Below are positions 42,313-52,138 of a stretch of 64,000 nucleotides of DNA, piece by piece; the first letter of the stretch is position 1, and every line of letters starts with the position of its first letter. The notes under the pieces were generated by a model. It was not told the DNA's origin. It did not search any database and saw nothing but the letters and a program-made list of their open reading frames with translations. A program made the translations under genes and the position numbers. This DNA is from Rhizobium sp. RU33A (lineage in GTDB: Bacteria; Pseudomonadota; Alphaproteobacteria; Rhizobiales; Rhizobiaceae): the NCBI RefSeq assembly GCF_900156055.1, contig NZ_FTMQ01000001.1, positions 1,178,001-1,242,000 on the forward strand, written 5' to 3'.

Positions 42313-44033
42313 GGCTGGTCGCTCCTTTCTCTGAGCCCAAGTGGATTGGGCACCCGGTGGCGATAGAGGTTGCGGTCGCGGAAAAGCTTGCGCGACAGCA
42401 GCGATTCCGTCGAAATTTCCGGCTGGTCATGGGCGAAAAGCGCAAGCCGCGTCTTGTCGGGATAGTGCTCGCCGTACCTGTCGAGCAGTTCGCTCACGAG
42501 GTCCCAGAAGGCCTGTTCGGACAGACCATAGGCCGTCTCGATCAACAGCGAGACCTCCGTCAGGCAGTAGATGAACAGGCAGTCCATCACCAGTTCGCGC
42601 AGCTCGTTGGCATGGTCGGTCCAGTAATAGGCATCCGACGGCGCCCCGTCATAAACGGGGTCGATGGCCGCGAAATCCGGCAGGTCCTCCGGGTGGCGCA
42701 GAAGTGCCGGGCAGAATTCGACGCTCTCGTGGAAATCGCGCAGGATCAGCCGCTCCGGCCAGCCGTTGCGCAGGACGAGGATCATGTTCTGCCCATGCGC
42801 CTCAAGTGCTACGCCGTGATGCACCATCAGATACCAGACCGGCAGGATCGTCACCTCCAGCATCCGGTGCAGCCAGGGCAGGAGCCCGTGCCGCGCGATG
42901 AAGGGTGCGATGAACGGCTTGCCGTCCTCCTCCAGCATCATCAGCGCGTTGAAGGGCACCGCCTGTTCGCCGGGCAGGAGTTTCGGGCTCTCGCGCAGCA
43001 TCACCCCGAGCTTGCCGTCGAGCGCGCCATCCGCATCGACGCGGATACCGGCATATTCCTGCAGGATGTCGAGCGAATAGCGGCGGCGGAACACCTCATC
43101 CCCTTCCACCAGCCCCGCCAGCCAGCGGCTGAGATGCGGTGCCGTCACGATCGAATGCGGCTCCAGCACGCGCATCGAGGAGGTGTTGACGATGTCGAGC
43201 GGCAGTTTGACATGCGCGCGGGTGGGATCGGCATGGTTGACCAGCGTCCGGATCGATTGCGTCGCCCGGTAGGGATTGCCGTTTTCGCCAAGTGAGGCCA
43301 CGCGTCCGTCGGCGATCCAGTCGGCCAGCAACCCGTCCTTCAGATGCCGCCACTGCCAGGGGTGCAGAGGGATAAGCGCATGGCTGTCGAGCGAGACGCC
43401 CTTGCGCTTCATCCGCGAGAACAGCCGGGCCGCATGTGCCTCGCCCAGTTCGTTCTGCCAGAAGGTTTCCACGGCAGTCGGCAGGGCCTCGCGCACATGG
43501 TCTCGCGCCACCGCCAGCCAGTGGAGCCGGAAGGGACGACCGGCTTCCGGTCCGAAGAGCGCGTTGTCTTCCATGTTGAAGCCGGTCCGCGACTTGAAGC
43601 ACGGATGATAGGGATGCGCCTCGGAAAGCGCACAATCGAGCCAGTCGAAGGAGAGCGACCGGCGGTCATATGGTTGGGGCAGGGTGCAGTCCTGCTCCAG
43701 AAACACGATCGTGCTTTGCAATTCCTTCAGCAGCGTTAGTCGTGCGGCTGCAGGCGCCGGCAGCAGATCGACCACGGCGTCCAGCCTGCCCTCGGTCCAG
43801 GCCCGCGTTTCCGGGCAGCGAAGCTGAAGCGAGCCCGGCGCCATGCGTGGGCGGCCGAACGGCCCCTGATGCAGCCGTGCGCGCGCCTCGCCGGTGCCGA
43901 TGGCAAGCTGCGACATGCCGTCATTGGCGCCGGCATCGGCAACCCGTGCGATCCCCTCGAAGAGGAGCGCCAAGACGAGCTGCCGGACCACGCGTTCTTC
44001 CGGCTGTCCGGGACGATCAAGAGGCAAAGGCAT
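42309..44033 (-). CDS. asbB: NRPS-independent siderophore synthetase AsbB-like
   Basis: A 574-residue IucA/IucC-type synthetase. The ATP-site motif HPCFKSRTGF (near 140), LHPWQW, TLVNHADPTR with the K..LD..NTSSMR stretch, and the EAHGQN box and RDFHES are all present. In petrobactin assembly AsbB couples the second spermidine arm to citrate. Start ATG 44033 has TAAGG seven bases upstream and lies inside the 3' end of asbA. All motifs look intact. Confidence 0.82.
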   Translation of the reverse strand: MPLPLDRPGQPEERVVRQLVLALLFEGIARVADAGANDGMSQLAIGTGEARARLHQGPFGRPRMAPGSLQLRCPETRAWTEGRLDAVVDLLPAPAAARLTLLKELQSTIVFLEQDCTLPQPYDRRSLSFDWLDCALSEAHPYHPCFKSRTGFNMEDNALFGPEAGRPFRLHWLAVARDHVREALPTAVETFWQNELGEAHAARLFSRMKRKGVSLDSHALIPLHPWQWRHLKDGLLADWIADGRVASLGENGNPYRATQSIRTLVNHADPTRAHVKLPLDIVNTSSMRVLEPHSIVTAPHLSRWLAGLVEGDEVFRRRYSLDILQEYAGIRVDADGALDGKLGVMLRESPKLLPGEQAVPFNALMMLEEDGKPFIAPFIARHGLLPWLHRMLEVTILPVWYLMVHHGVALEAHGQNMILVLRNGWPERLILRDFHESVEFCPALLRHPEDLPDFAAIDPVYDGAPSDAYYWTDHANELRELVMDCLFIYCLTEVSLLIETAYGLSEQAFWDLVSELLDRYGEHYPDKTRLALFAHDQPEISTESLLSRKLFRDRNLYRHRVPNPLGLRERSDQP

Positions 44034-45819
44034 CGGCAAGCCTTAAAGTCTGGATATGGGCCGGATGCAGCGGGTTCGGCATCTCGCGATAAAGCGAAGC
44101 GCCGGCTCCGCCCTCCAGCTCGTCGATACCGGCAACGCGCACGCCGAGATTGGCCTTGGTGGTGATCGTGCTGTCGTCGAGCAGGTGCCGCGTGAAATTC
44201 AAGCCGCTGCCGCACAGCGCGTCAGTGAGCCGCGTGAGATGGTCGCGCAGCAGGGCCAACAGATCAGCCTCGTCGGCGAGCCCTTCCGCAGCCATCCGAT
44301 GGATCACGGCAAAGACCTGATTGACGATGAGGTAGTAGCCGAAGCGGCGGCGGATCTCGGCATCGGGATAGAAGAGATCGGCAATCCGGGCGAGGTCCGG
44401 CAGGGTCCTGGTGAGCGCCGGCCGGTGCGTCTCCGAGAGATAGAAGCCCTGGCTGTCGCGGTAGACGACCCTGGACGGCCAGCCCTGGGACACATCGACC
44501 AGCATGTTCTGCTGATGCGCTTCGAGCGCGATGCCGGTCTCGTCGTAAAGACGGACAAGCGCGCTCACGGCGCAGTCGAGATAGCGATCGAACCAGTGCC
44601 GCGCCGCCTCGGGTTTCGACATGCCGGCCTGATCCGCACAACGTTCGACCAAGGCCGAGAGCCGCTGGCGGCGGCCGGGCAGGGCAGGTCCGGTGAGCGC
44701 GGCGAGACTGACCACGCCTTCGCCCTTCTCGCCGCGATAGGGGTTTTCGCGGAAGATCACCTCGAAGCCGCTTTCCGTCTCACCGGGCAGGGCAAGGGTG
44801 AGATAGGCGGGATCGCGAAGGAAGCCGAGCTTCGGCAGCCGTGCTTCAAGGTCGAGCAGATCGACCAGCCGTGCCATGGCCACTCCTGCTTCGAGTTCAT
44901 GGGCGCGGTTGAGTCTCAGAGAATTGGTGATCTGCACTGGCAGCGAAAATTTCAGCATCCAGTCGCAGTCGTCAGAGGCGACGGTGCGCACCGATGACGT
45001 GGCCGTGAAGTGCACGCCACCGCTGCCGAGAAGCCGCAGCCGGCCCGCCTCGATCAGGGCCTGGATCCGGGGTTCGAGGAGCAGCGCCTCGGCCTGCAGC
45101 GGATGCATCGGCAAGAGCATGTCGTCGTCGGCGAGAGAGATGCGCTCCATGAGATCGCCGGCCATCTGCCGCACCATGTCATCGAGGTCGCTGGCGACCG
45201 AGCGGCTGCGCACGATGGCGCGTGGGGCGGCAAAATAGGTGAGCGCGAAACGACCGCCACCCTCCGGCGCATAGATGGCCGACTGCCAATCGCTCATGCC
45301 GCTCAAGCTCTTCGGCGTCGGATGCATCCAGTGACCAAAGGCGAGCGATTGTTCGCTTTCAAGAAAGGCTTGCGGCCGGTTGTCGAGCTGGCGGGTCGCC
45401 GCCTGGTCCGCGAGACCTGCAATCCGGGCGCAGCTCTGCAGCGTCCGGAGCATCAGTTCGAGCCCGGCACCCGGACGACCACTATCCCCGGTCTTTTCGG
45501 TAAGATCCTGCACCAGGCATTGCACCGCCCAGAGTGGATCGATCGGCTGCCAGCTGCTTTCGCCCGGATGACGGCTGAAGATTGGCCCGAAAGCCTTTGG
45601 TCCCACCCGGCTGTCCGTTGATACGACGGCGCGCAGATGCAGTCGCTGGGCCGACAGATACCAGTCGAGGCAGCGCCGCTCACAGCCATCGAGTGCCATG
45701 CAGCCCGCACATCCGGCGTCGACTTCCCGGATGTAGCAATTGGCGAAGCTCTGGAATGTGGCAGCAGCCGCGATCCCATGCGGATCGGGCCTGGCCGGAA
45801 CACGGGCGCGCATGGTCAT
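44017..45819 (-). CDS. asbA: NRPS-independent siderophore synthetase AsbA-like
   Basis: A 600-residue IucA/IucC-type synthetase. Visible are GHWMHPTPKS near 175, MHPLQ, SSVRT, KFSLPVQITNSLRLNR, EAHQQNM and VVYRDSQG. In petrobactin synthesis it joins citrate and spermidine. A Cys-rich N-terminus (CAGCMALDGCERRC, near 40) is unusual and might bind metal. ATG 45819 has GGGGAG five to six bases upstream. First biosynthesis gene after the receptor; overlaps asbB. Confidence 0.82.
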   Translation of the reverse strand: MTMRARVPARPDPHGIAAAATFQSFANCYIREVDAGCAGCMALDGCERRCLDWYLSAQRLHLRAVVSTDSRVGPKAFGPIFSRHPGESSWQPIDPLWAVQCLVQDLTEKTGDSGRPGAGLELMLRTLQSCARIAGLADQAATRQLDNRPQAFLESEQSLAFGHWMHPTPKSLSGMSDWQSAIYAPEGGGRFALTYFAAPRAIVRSRSVASDLDDMVRQMAGDLMERISLADDDMLLPMHPLQAEALLLEPRIQALIEAGRLRLLGSGGVHFTATSSVRTVASDDCDWMLKFSLPVQITNSLRLNRAHELEAGVAMARLVDLLDLEARLPKLGFLRDPAYLTLALPGETESGFEVIFRENPYRGEKGEGVVSLAALTGPALPGRRQRLSALVERCADQAGMSKPEAARHWFDRYLDCAVSALVRLYDETGIALEAHQQNMLVDVSQGWPSRVVYRDSQGFYLSETHRPALTRTLPDLARIADLFYPDAEIRRRFGYYLIVNQVFAVIHRMAAEGLADEADLLALLRDHLTRLTDALCGSGLNFTRHLLDDSTITTKANLGVRVAGIDELEGGAGASLYREMPNPLHPAHIQTLRLADAFAS

Positions 45820-45966
45820 GGCTGCTCCCCGCCCTGTCTGGGGCATGAGCCGCGCAGTCCGTGACGGTCATTCCGCCTGGAAGCTTTGTCACGCATTCAG
45901 CCTGTCCTCGTCACTCGATACGCTCGCCGCACCGCGCTGCCTTCCCGGCGCGATGCAGTCTTGTTG

Positions 45967-48273
45967 TTAGAAGGTCGCCTTGACGGAGAGAAGGAAGCTT
46001 CGCCCCTTCTCGTGAAGCGGCGTCACATTGCCGAATTCCTGGCCGTAGGTTGCTCGGCTCGCATAGGTCTCGTTCAAGAGGTTCTGCACCTCCGCGCGAA
46101 ACGTCATGTGCGGCAATTGCTCGGGTTTCCATTCGCCATAGAGGTTCACGACCTCGTAGGATCGGTAGGTCGCATCGCCGGAGCTGTATTCCGGCGCTAT
46201 CTCGACATCGCCGCCGATGGTCAGACCCCAATCGGCAAAGCTATGGCCAGCCGAGAGCACGATGATGTCGCCGACAGGCGTGGTCAGGTAATTGCCGGTA
46301 TCGGAATCCGCCGGACGGCCGTCGATCTCGGCGTCGACATGCGCATACTTCAGCTTGATGAAACCGTCGATCCAGTCGTAGCCCGCCGCAAGCTCGAAGC
46401 CATCGGTCTCCACCTCGTAGTTCTGGTTGGCGAGCGCCACCGCAAATTTGGCAACGCGCGCATTGTGGATGCGGCTGCGGAAAAGGCTCGCTTCCGCCGT
46501 GAAGCCATCGTGATGGAATTCGAGACCGGCCATCAGGTTGTCGGCGGTCGTCACCTCCGGCCCTGCCGCGCCATAGGACCAGCCGGGGTTCATGATGAAG
46601 GCTTCCGCCAGCGGAATGCCCGCCCAGACATGCGAGGCGCCGGCTTTTGCCGTGAGAAAGCGCGTGAGGTCGTATTCGATCGCGGCATTGCCGCTGAGGC
46701 CGGCATGGCGCCACGCCTGGCCGGTGGTGCCTTCGAACCACTGCCGGTCAGCCCGCCCGCCGAAGGACAGCCGCGTTGCCTCGAAGGGTTCGAGACGGGC
46801 CTGGGCATAGACCCCGATGTTCCGGGCAGTCTCCGCCGCGTCCTCCGCGTTGCGTGCGGTGTCGAGCTCGATCCGGTCGCTGTAGAAATCGAGACCGGCA
46901 ACCAGATCGCCATTCTCCAGCGCGAACCTGTTCTGCAGGCGTCCGTTCAGGCTTCCGCTTGCGCCCCGGCCCGCATAGGAAGCCGGGTTGCCGCTGCCGT
47001 CATCGAAGTAAACAGGCGTTTCGACCGCGCTGTGACTATAGGCCAGACGCACCAACGGGTCCCACCAGCCCTCCGGCGCGGTGTCGTTATAGGTGAAGAC
47101 GGTATTGTCCCGGTTGAGCTTGTAGTTTCTGTAGCGAGGTTCCCAGCTGCGGCCGGTGGTGACCACGCTGGCATTGGCGCGGAATGGCCGTGCCGCATCG
47201 TCGCGGATCCGCTCGTGGCTGATCTCGAAACGCTCGCCGCGCTCGGCTTCGTAGGCGACCTTGCCAAGCCCGCTCAAGAGGTTGGTCGCAGTGCCGCGGA
47301 CCTCCTCGCCATCGCCGGCCTGGTAGTTCTCGCCCCTGCCATAGTTCAGGAAACCGAGGAACTCGAACCCGTCCTGCAACGCCCAGCCGCCGAGCCCGGT
47401 GGTGAAGGTCTCGGCGTTGCTGTCATAGGTCTCCGCTACCAGTCCGCCGAAACCATCCGCGGAGAGCAGATCCTTCACAGTCCGGGTCTCATAGGCGATC
47501 GAACCAGTGAGTGCACCGGGCCCCGCATGGGCCGGCGCAATGCCGGCGTCGATGGTGACGCTGCGCAACAGCGCCGGGTCGATCAGGTTGGTGGCATTGT
47601 GGTGGAAGACGCGGTTGTTCTGCCGGCTGCCGTCGATGGTCACGGCAAGCGTCGTCTCTTCGAGGCCGTTGACGAAGACCTTCTGCGACGTCGCGATCGA
47701 GCTTCCGACGCTGACGCCCGCCGTGTCGCGGAAGACATCGGCGATGTCGGACGGATTGCGCGCTGCAAGCGCTTCGGCATCCACAGTGACTGAGCTGACG
47801 CCGCCTTGGATACGTCGATCCGTGACCTTGATCTCGTCGATCACCGTCGAACCATCGGTCGCGGAGCCATCGCCGGGCATGGCGTGCGACGTGGCGCCGA
47901 TGACGACGACGCCATCCTCGATACGATGGGCAAGTCCGGTGCCGGTCAGCAGCTGCGCGAGCGCCGTTTCCATCGTCAGAGCGCCGGAGACGGCGGCCGA
48001 GCGTGTGTCGCGGGCAAGTTCCGCCGCGAGCGACACCTGCAGACCGGACTGCTGCCCGAACGCGCGCAGTGCATTTGCAAGCGGCTGTGCCGGAATGTCA
48101 TAGGCCCTTGTCATCTCGCCACCAGCCGCCGTCTGCGCCGCGACCGGCAGGCTGGAGGCCCCCGCCAGAAGCGAAAGCGCGCAAGCCGTCCCCGTCAGCC
48201 GGCGGCGCCACGCCGCGCTGATCAAGGCGTCCTGCTTCGCGGGCAGTCTCGTCGAACGCATACTCATTCCCAT
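45967..48273 (-). CDS. TonB-dependent receptor with STN signalling domain (FetA/FrpB-like barrel)
   Basis: A 768-residue outer-membrane receptor. After a signal sequence (LLAGASSLPVAAQ), residues 60-125 form an STN domain (LANALRAFGQQSGLQVSL), which talks to FecR. The plug and barrel follow; FHHNATNLIDPALLRSV and AGPGALTGSIAYET recall the FetA/FrpB and heme-type receptors rather than FhuA types. It ends in a C-terminal Phe (SFLLSVKATF). ATG 48273 is the longest start; ATG 48261 has a better-placed GGGA. Very likely imports the petrobactin-type ferric siderophore made next to it and signals iron need. Confidence 0.87.
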   Translation of the reverse strand: MGMSMRSTRLPAKQDALISAAWRRRLTGTACALSLLAGASSLPVAAQTAAGGEMTRAYDIPAQPLANALRAFGQQSGLQVSLAAELARDTRSAAVSGALTMETALAQLLTGTGLAHRIEDGVVVIGATSHAMPGDGSATDGSTVIDEIKVTDRRIQGGVSSVTVDAEALAARNPSDIADVFRDTAGVSVGSSIATSQKVFVNGLEETTLAVTIDGSRQNNRVFHHNATNLIDPALLRSVTIDAGIAPAHAGPGALTGSIAYETRTVKDLLSADGFGGLVAETYDSNAETFTTGLGGWALQDGFEFLGFLNYGRGENYQAGDGEEVRGTATNLLSGLGKVAYEAERGERFEISHERIRDDAARPFRANASVVTTGRSWEPRYRNYKLNRDNTVFTYNDTAPEGWWDPLVRLAYSHSAVETPVYFDDGSGNPASYAGRGASGSLNGRLQNRFALENGDLVAGLDFYSDRIELDTARNAEDAAETARNIGVYAQARLEPFEATRLSFGGRADRQWFEGTTGQAWRHAGLSGNAAIEYDLTRFLTAKAGASHVWAGIPLAEAFIMNPGWSYGAAGPEVTTADNLMAGLEFHHDGFTAEASLFRSRIHNARVAKFAVALANQNYEVETDGFELAAGYDWIDGFIKLKYAHVDAEIDGRPADSDTGNYLTTPVGDIIVLSAGHSFADWGLTIGGDVEIAPEYSSGDATYRSYEVVNLYGEWKPEQLPHMTFRAEVQNLLNETYASRATYGQEFGNVTPLHEKGRSFLLSVKATF

Positions 48274-48401
48274 GCAGAAACCGATCTGGGCTCTGCTTAG
48301 ATGAAAATACGAGTAATTCAGACAAGTTTTTCAGTGCCGTCCGAATTTTTTGCGTCGGGCATGCGTTCCTCTGCTCAAGAATTTGATATTAAACGCAAAA
48401 A

Positions 48402-49409
48402 TTATCGGCTTGAGACTATCCGCAGATAGGGAGAGGCCTTGCGGACCTGCAGGCCGAAGGGTGCGACAAGCGCCATCAGCGCCTTGTCGGGGTCGCTGAG
48501 GTCATAGAGGCCGGTCACTCTGAGAGCGGCAATGTCGCTCTCGGGCATGACGATCCAGCCGGAATGCTGGCGCTGGATAAGTGCCATGACGTCGCCCAGT
48601 GGCTGGTCGGTGACGGCAAGCTGACCCGTCCGCCAGAGCGCGATGTCGGCGGGGGCGACTTGGCCGCGCTCCGCCTTGCCATCGGCACGTTCGATGGTCA
48701 CGACGTCCCCGGGCTGGAGCGTCAGTTCGGTGCGGTCTTCTGCCGCCTCTGGCGTCAGAGCGATCGCCCCATGTGCCAGTTCCACCCGCGTGCCGTGACC
48801 GGTATCGCGCACGCTGAAGGCCGTGCCGAGCACGCGGACCGATGCATCCGGCGTCGCAACGACGAAGGGGCGGGCGGTATCGCGTTCGACCTCGAAAAAG
48901 GCCTCGCCGGAGAGGAGCCGGACGTCCCGCGCACCTGCGTCGAAGTCCTCGGCCAGCGCCGTTTCAGGGGCGAGCGTCACCTTCGATCCATCGGCCAGCG
49001 TCACGATCTGCGTCTCGCCGGCCCCGGTGCGGAAATCCGCCTCGAGGCGCATCTGGAGGGTAGGAGCAACGAGAACGGCGACCAGTGCTGCAGACATCAA
49101 GCTGGCAGAGACGATACCGAGGCTGCGGCGCGAGAACCGCCAGCCTTGAGGGTGAGCGGATCGGGTTGGAGCGGCATCGATGGCCGGCAAGGCGGGTTCA
49201 GGCGCGGCAGTCGGAATGTCGCCCAGCGCCCCCCAGGTGCGACAGATCCGGGCCCAGGCTCCGGCATGGGCCTCAGAGGCCTCCAGCCAGTCTTCCCAGG
49301 CCGCGATCACCGCCGCATCGGTCGGTGCCTCGTTGAGGCGCATCAGCCAGTCCGTCGCCTCTTCGAGAAGCCGCTCCTGCTGCTGCTGTGGATGATCCGT
49401 GACGCTCAC
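48402..49409 (-). CDS. FecR-type anti-sigma/sigma regulator
   Basis: A 335-residue inner-membrane regulator. An N-terminal cytoplasmic anti-sigma domain has the conserved ATDWLMRLNEAP and WEDWLEAS motifs, a single membrane helix lies near residue 95-115, and the periplasmic FecR domain (TAFSVRDTGHGTRVELAHGAI) follows, with a secretin-like end (LYDLSDPDKALMALV). GTG 49409 is chosen as the start because a DUF4880-type N-terminus follows at once; the open frame begins at 49478. It relays the signal from the STN domain of the receptor to the sigma factor upstream. Confidence 0.86.
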   Translation of the reverse strand: MSVTDHPQQQQERLLEEATDWLMRLNEAPTDAAVIAAWEDWLEASEAHAGAWARICRTWGALGDIPTAAPEPALPAIDAAPTRSAHPQGWRFSRRSLGIVSASLMSAALVAVLVAPTLQMRLEADFRTGAGETQIVTLADGSKVTLAPETALAEDFDAGARDVRLLSGEAFFEVERDTARPFVVATPDASVRVLGTAFSVRDTGHGTRVELAHGAIALTPEAAEDRTELTLQPGDVVTIERADGKAERGQVAPADIALWRTGQLAVTDQPLGDVMALIQRQHSGWIVMPESDIAALRVTGLYDLSDPDKALMALVAPFGLQVRKASPYLRIVSSR

Positions 49410-49581
49410 CGGCCGACCGTTCCCTGACTGCTGCGTTCCTGTCTCGCCACGACGGCAGGCGATCCGACGCCTCCGCACGACATGGCAGCGCCTATCTCAC
49501 ACGTCTCCGTGCCTATTGAAGATACGATCGACGCCCTGGTTTTTTTCATATTTCCGCCGGCATTTTTCCCTGTCGCCTCCA

Positions 49582-50097
49582 TCAATGGCTCGCCCGATCC
49601 ATGGAGAGGGCGATCTTGACCATGCCGCTGCGGATCAGCCGATGGGCGGTCGCAACCGAAATCCCGAGTTCGCCCGCAATCGCCTCCAGCGTCCAGCCTT
49701 CGATGCGGTAGAGTTCGATCGCCCGGCGGGCATCGGGGGCTAGCCCCTCCAGCGCCTCACGGGCCACGCGGGCCTGGTCGGCAAAAAGCACCGTCTCCTC
49801 CGGTGTGCCCGGATCCTGCGGCAGGATCCAGAAGGGCGGATCGACATCGCGCCCGCGCGTCTCGACATTGCGCCGCTTCAGCTGGTCGAAGGCGAGATTG
49901 CGCACGATGCTGTAGAGATAAGCGAGGATCTGCCGCGGCGCATAGCCGACGCCATCCTCCGGCTTCAGGCGCAGAAAGGCATCCTGCACGATGTCTTCCG
50001 CCTGATCACGCGAGCCCAGGAGCCGGGCGGCATAGCTCACCAGGGCCGTTCTGTTCTCGAGGAAAACCTCAAGATGGCTCTTGGTTTCTGCAGCCAT
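49582..50097 (-). CDS. FecI-family ECF sigma factor
   Basis: A 171-residue extracytoplasmic-function sigma factor. Region 2 carries the DIVQDAFLRL box and LYSIVRNLAFDQLKRR; region 4 is YRIEGWTLEAIAGELGISVATA. It should direct transcription of the receptor and siderophore operon when FecR is released. ATG 50097. Order on the strand is sigma, FecR, receptor, then the biosynthesis and transport genes. No other ECF gene is seen nearby. Confidence 0.88.
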   Translation of the reverse strand: MAAETKSHLEVFLENRTALVSYAARLLGSRDQAEDIVQDAFLRLKPEDGVGYAPRQILAYLYSIVRNLAFDQLKRRNVETRGRDVDPPFWILPQDPGTPEETVLFADQARVAREALEGLAPDARRAIELYRIEGWTLEAIAGELGISVATAHRLIRSGMVKIALSMDRASH

Positions 50098-50372
50098 GGG
50101 GCGTTCGATGCACCGGATTAAAATCTGAGTGTGGAATGAAGCTTTCGCTTATCCCATTCACCAGATGGTTTCAATCGCGGGAGATGTCGGGATGCGGTTG
50201 AATTGCCTGCACCCCATCAACGGAGGGGCTCGCCGAGGCTGGATCTGCATTTTTTGCCGATTTCCGCCGCTTTATGATCATTTCGCGGCATTTTCTGCCG
50301 CTTTTACTCTATCAGGCCCGCAAGCTCACAGTTAGTCTGAACGTCCATAGGGGATTCGTCTATGGGGACTGC

Positions 50373-51296
50373 ATGGCACATCTTGCCGAGGGTGAGATCG
50401 CAATACCGCGCATTGCGCGCATCGAATGGCCGACCGTCGCATTGGCCTTTTTGATCTACGGGGGATTTTTCGCCCTCACATATTTCTGGCGCGACATTCC
50501 GCTTCTGATCCTCGTGCCTTTGGGGGCCTGGCTGATCGCTTGGCACGGGTCGCTGCAGCATGAGGTGATCCACCATCATCCGACCCGCCACGACCTGATC
50601 AATGATGCGATCGGCGTCCCGCCGATTTCGCTGTGGCTGCCCTACCATGTCTACAAGCAAAGCCATCTCGCCCATCACCGCGACGAGCATCTGACCGATC
50701 CGATCGAAGATCCGGAATCCTACTATTTCACCCGCGCAGATTGGGACCGTTTCGGTTGGGCTGGTCGCACGCTGTGGGAGTTCAATCTGACCCTGATCGG
50801 CCGCCTGACGGTTGGCCCGGCCATCATCCTCGCCTCCTTCCTCTGGCATGAGGCGATCAAGGTGATCCGCGGCGAGGGCGACAGCCGACGCCTCTGGGCC
50901 TGGCATGGTGTCGGTGTGGCCATCGTGCTCTGGTGGGTGCTCGTTGTCTGCGACATGCCTTTCCTGCTCTTCTTCTTCGGCTTCGTCTATTGCGGCACGG
51001 CGCTGTCTCGTCTGCGCTCCTATGCCGAACACCGCTTTGCCGACAATCATGAGGAGCGCACGGCGATCGTCGAGAGAAGCCCGCTCTTCGGCCTGCTCTT
51101 CCTCTACAACAACCTGCATGTGTTGCATCACCGCGTGCCGGCGCTGCCCTGGTACATGCTGCCCGGCATCTATGAGCGGCACCGCGATTTTCTCGTGCGG
51201 CTGAACGGTGGTCTGGTCTATCGCGGCTATTTCGATGTCGCGCGCCGCTTCCTCTTCCGGCAGCATGACCGCCCCACCCATCCGAGGCACTCCTGA
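50373..51296 (+). CDS. Fatty acid desaturase family membrane protein
   Basis: A 307-residue membrane di-iron enzyme with three His boxes: HEVIHHH, SHLAHHRDEH and HVLHHR, plus four or more membrane helices. ATG 50373 has GGGGA a few bases upstream; the longer frame to 50274 lacks a site. It introduces a double bond or hydroxyl into a lipid or related substrate; which one cannot be read. The stop lies close to the PhnD-like gene, so they probably form an operon. Confidence 0.87.
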   Translation: MAHLAEGEIAIPRIARIEWPTVALAFLIYGGFFALTYFWRDIPLLILVPLGAWLIAWHGSLQHEVIHHHPTRHDLINDAIGVPPISLWLPYHVYKQSHLAHHRDEHLTDPIEDPESYYFTRADWDRFGWAGRTLWEFNLTLIGRLTVGPAIILASFLWHEAIKVIRGEGDSRRLWAWHGVGVAIVLWWVLVVCDMPFLLFFFGFVYCGTALSRLRSYAEHRFADNHEERTAIVERSPLFGLLFLYNNLHVLHHRVPALPWYMLPGIYERHRDFLVRLNGGLVYRGYFDVARRFLFRQHDRPTHPRHS

Positions 51297-51331
51297 CCGC
51301 GGCCCCTGACACCAGGCTCGCGAGCCTTCGG

Positions 51332-52120
51332 ATGTATGTCGCGCCATCCGTGGTGGTTGAGGCGCAGCGCGCGTTCTGGGCCTTCCTGCGCGACCATCTG
51401 CAAAGCAAAGGCATGGTCGGCCTGCCCGAGATCCTGGATGAGATCTTGCCCCACCACGAGGCCTGGCTCGATCCGCGCCTCGTCCTTGCTCAGACCTGCG
51501 GCTTCCCCTTCGTCAAACATCTGAAGAGCAGGGTCCGCCTCGTCGCCACCCCGGTCTACGAGGCCCCGGGCTGCTCCGGCGCTGACATGTGCAGTTTCAT
51601 CATCGCCAGAGAGAAGGACGCACCGGCAAACCTTGCCGCTTGCCGGGGGCTGAGGGCTGCGATCAACGAAACCGGCAGCAATTCCGGCTACAATCTCCTG
51701 CGCGCTGCAATCGCTCCTCATGCCGGTGGTCGCGCCTTCTTCACTGACATCCTCGAGACCGGCGGCCATCTCGCCAGCATTGAGGCTGTTCGCAGTGGTG
51801 AGGCCGATCTCGCCGCAATCGACTGCATCACCTATGATCTCCTGCGCCGCCAAGCGCCGGAACGGATCGAAGGGCTTGTCATCCTCACTGAAACCCCGCG
51901 CGGCCCCAATCTGCCCTTCATCACCAGGCTGTCTGCCTCGGATCATGAGATCGCATCGCTACGGGCCGCGTTGAAAGCCGCCATCGACGCACCCGAACTC
52001 GCCGATGCCCGCGCAATCCTCGGCCTTAAGGACGTGACCGTTCGGGACGATAGCGCTTACGACATCCTGCTCGCACATGAACAGGCGGCGATCGCTGCGG
52101 GCTATCCGGATCTGCGTTGA
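51332..52120 (+). CDS. PhnD/SsuA-like solute-binding protein without clear signal peptide
   Basis: A 262-residue periplasmic-binding-protein fold of the phosphonate-type group (MYVAPSVVVEAQRAFWAF, then NETGSNSGYNLLR, then GEADLAAIDCIT). No Sec signal is visible. ATG 51332 is the first usual start, but the coding frame runs back to a CTG at 51293 that overlaps the desaturase stop, adding LTAAPDTRLASLR, a family-like N-terminus; a CTG start is possible. It may be a cytoplasmic or orphan binding protein. Its link to the desaturase is only positional. Confidence 0.75.
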   Translation: MYVAPSVVVEAQRAFWAFLRDHLQSKGMVGLPEILDEILPHHEAWLDPRLVLAQTCGFPFVKHLKSRVRLVATPVYEAPGCSGADMCSFIIAREKDAPANLAACRGLRAAINETGSNSGYNLLRAAIAPHAGGRAFFTDILETGGHLASIEAVRSGEADLAAIDCITYDLLRRQAPERIEGLVILTETPRGPNLPFITRLSASDHEIASLRAALKAAIDAPELADARAILGLKDVTVRDDSAYDILLAHEQAAIAAGYPDLR

Positions 52121-52138
52121 CCCAAGCCATGAGGCGGC

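Noticed and set aside
45886-47793. 635-residue open frame on the plus strand
   Set aside because: Antisense of the TonB receptor, whose domains are clear.
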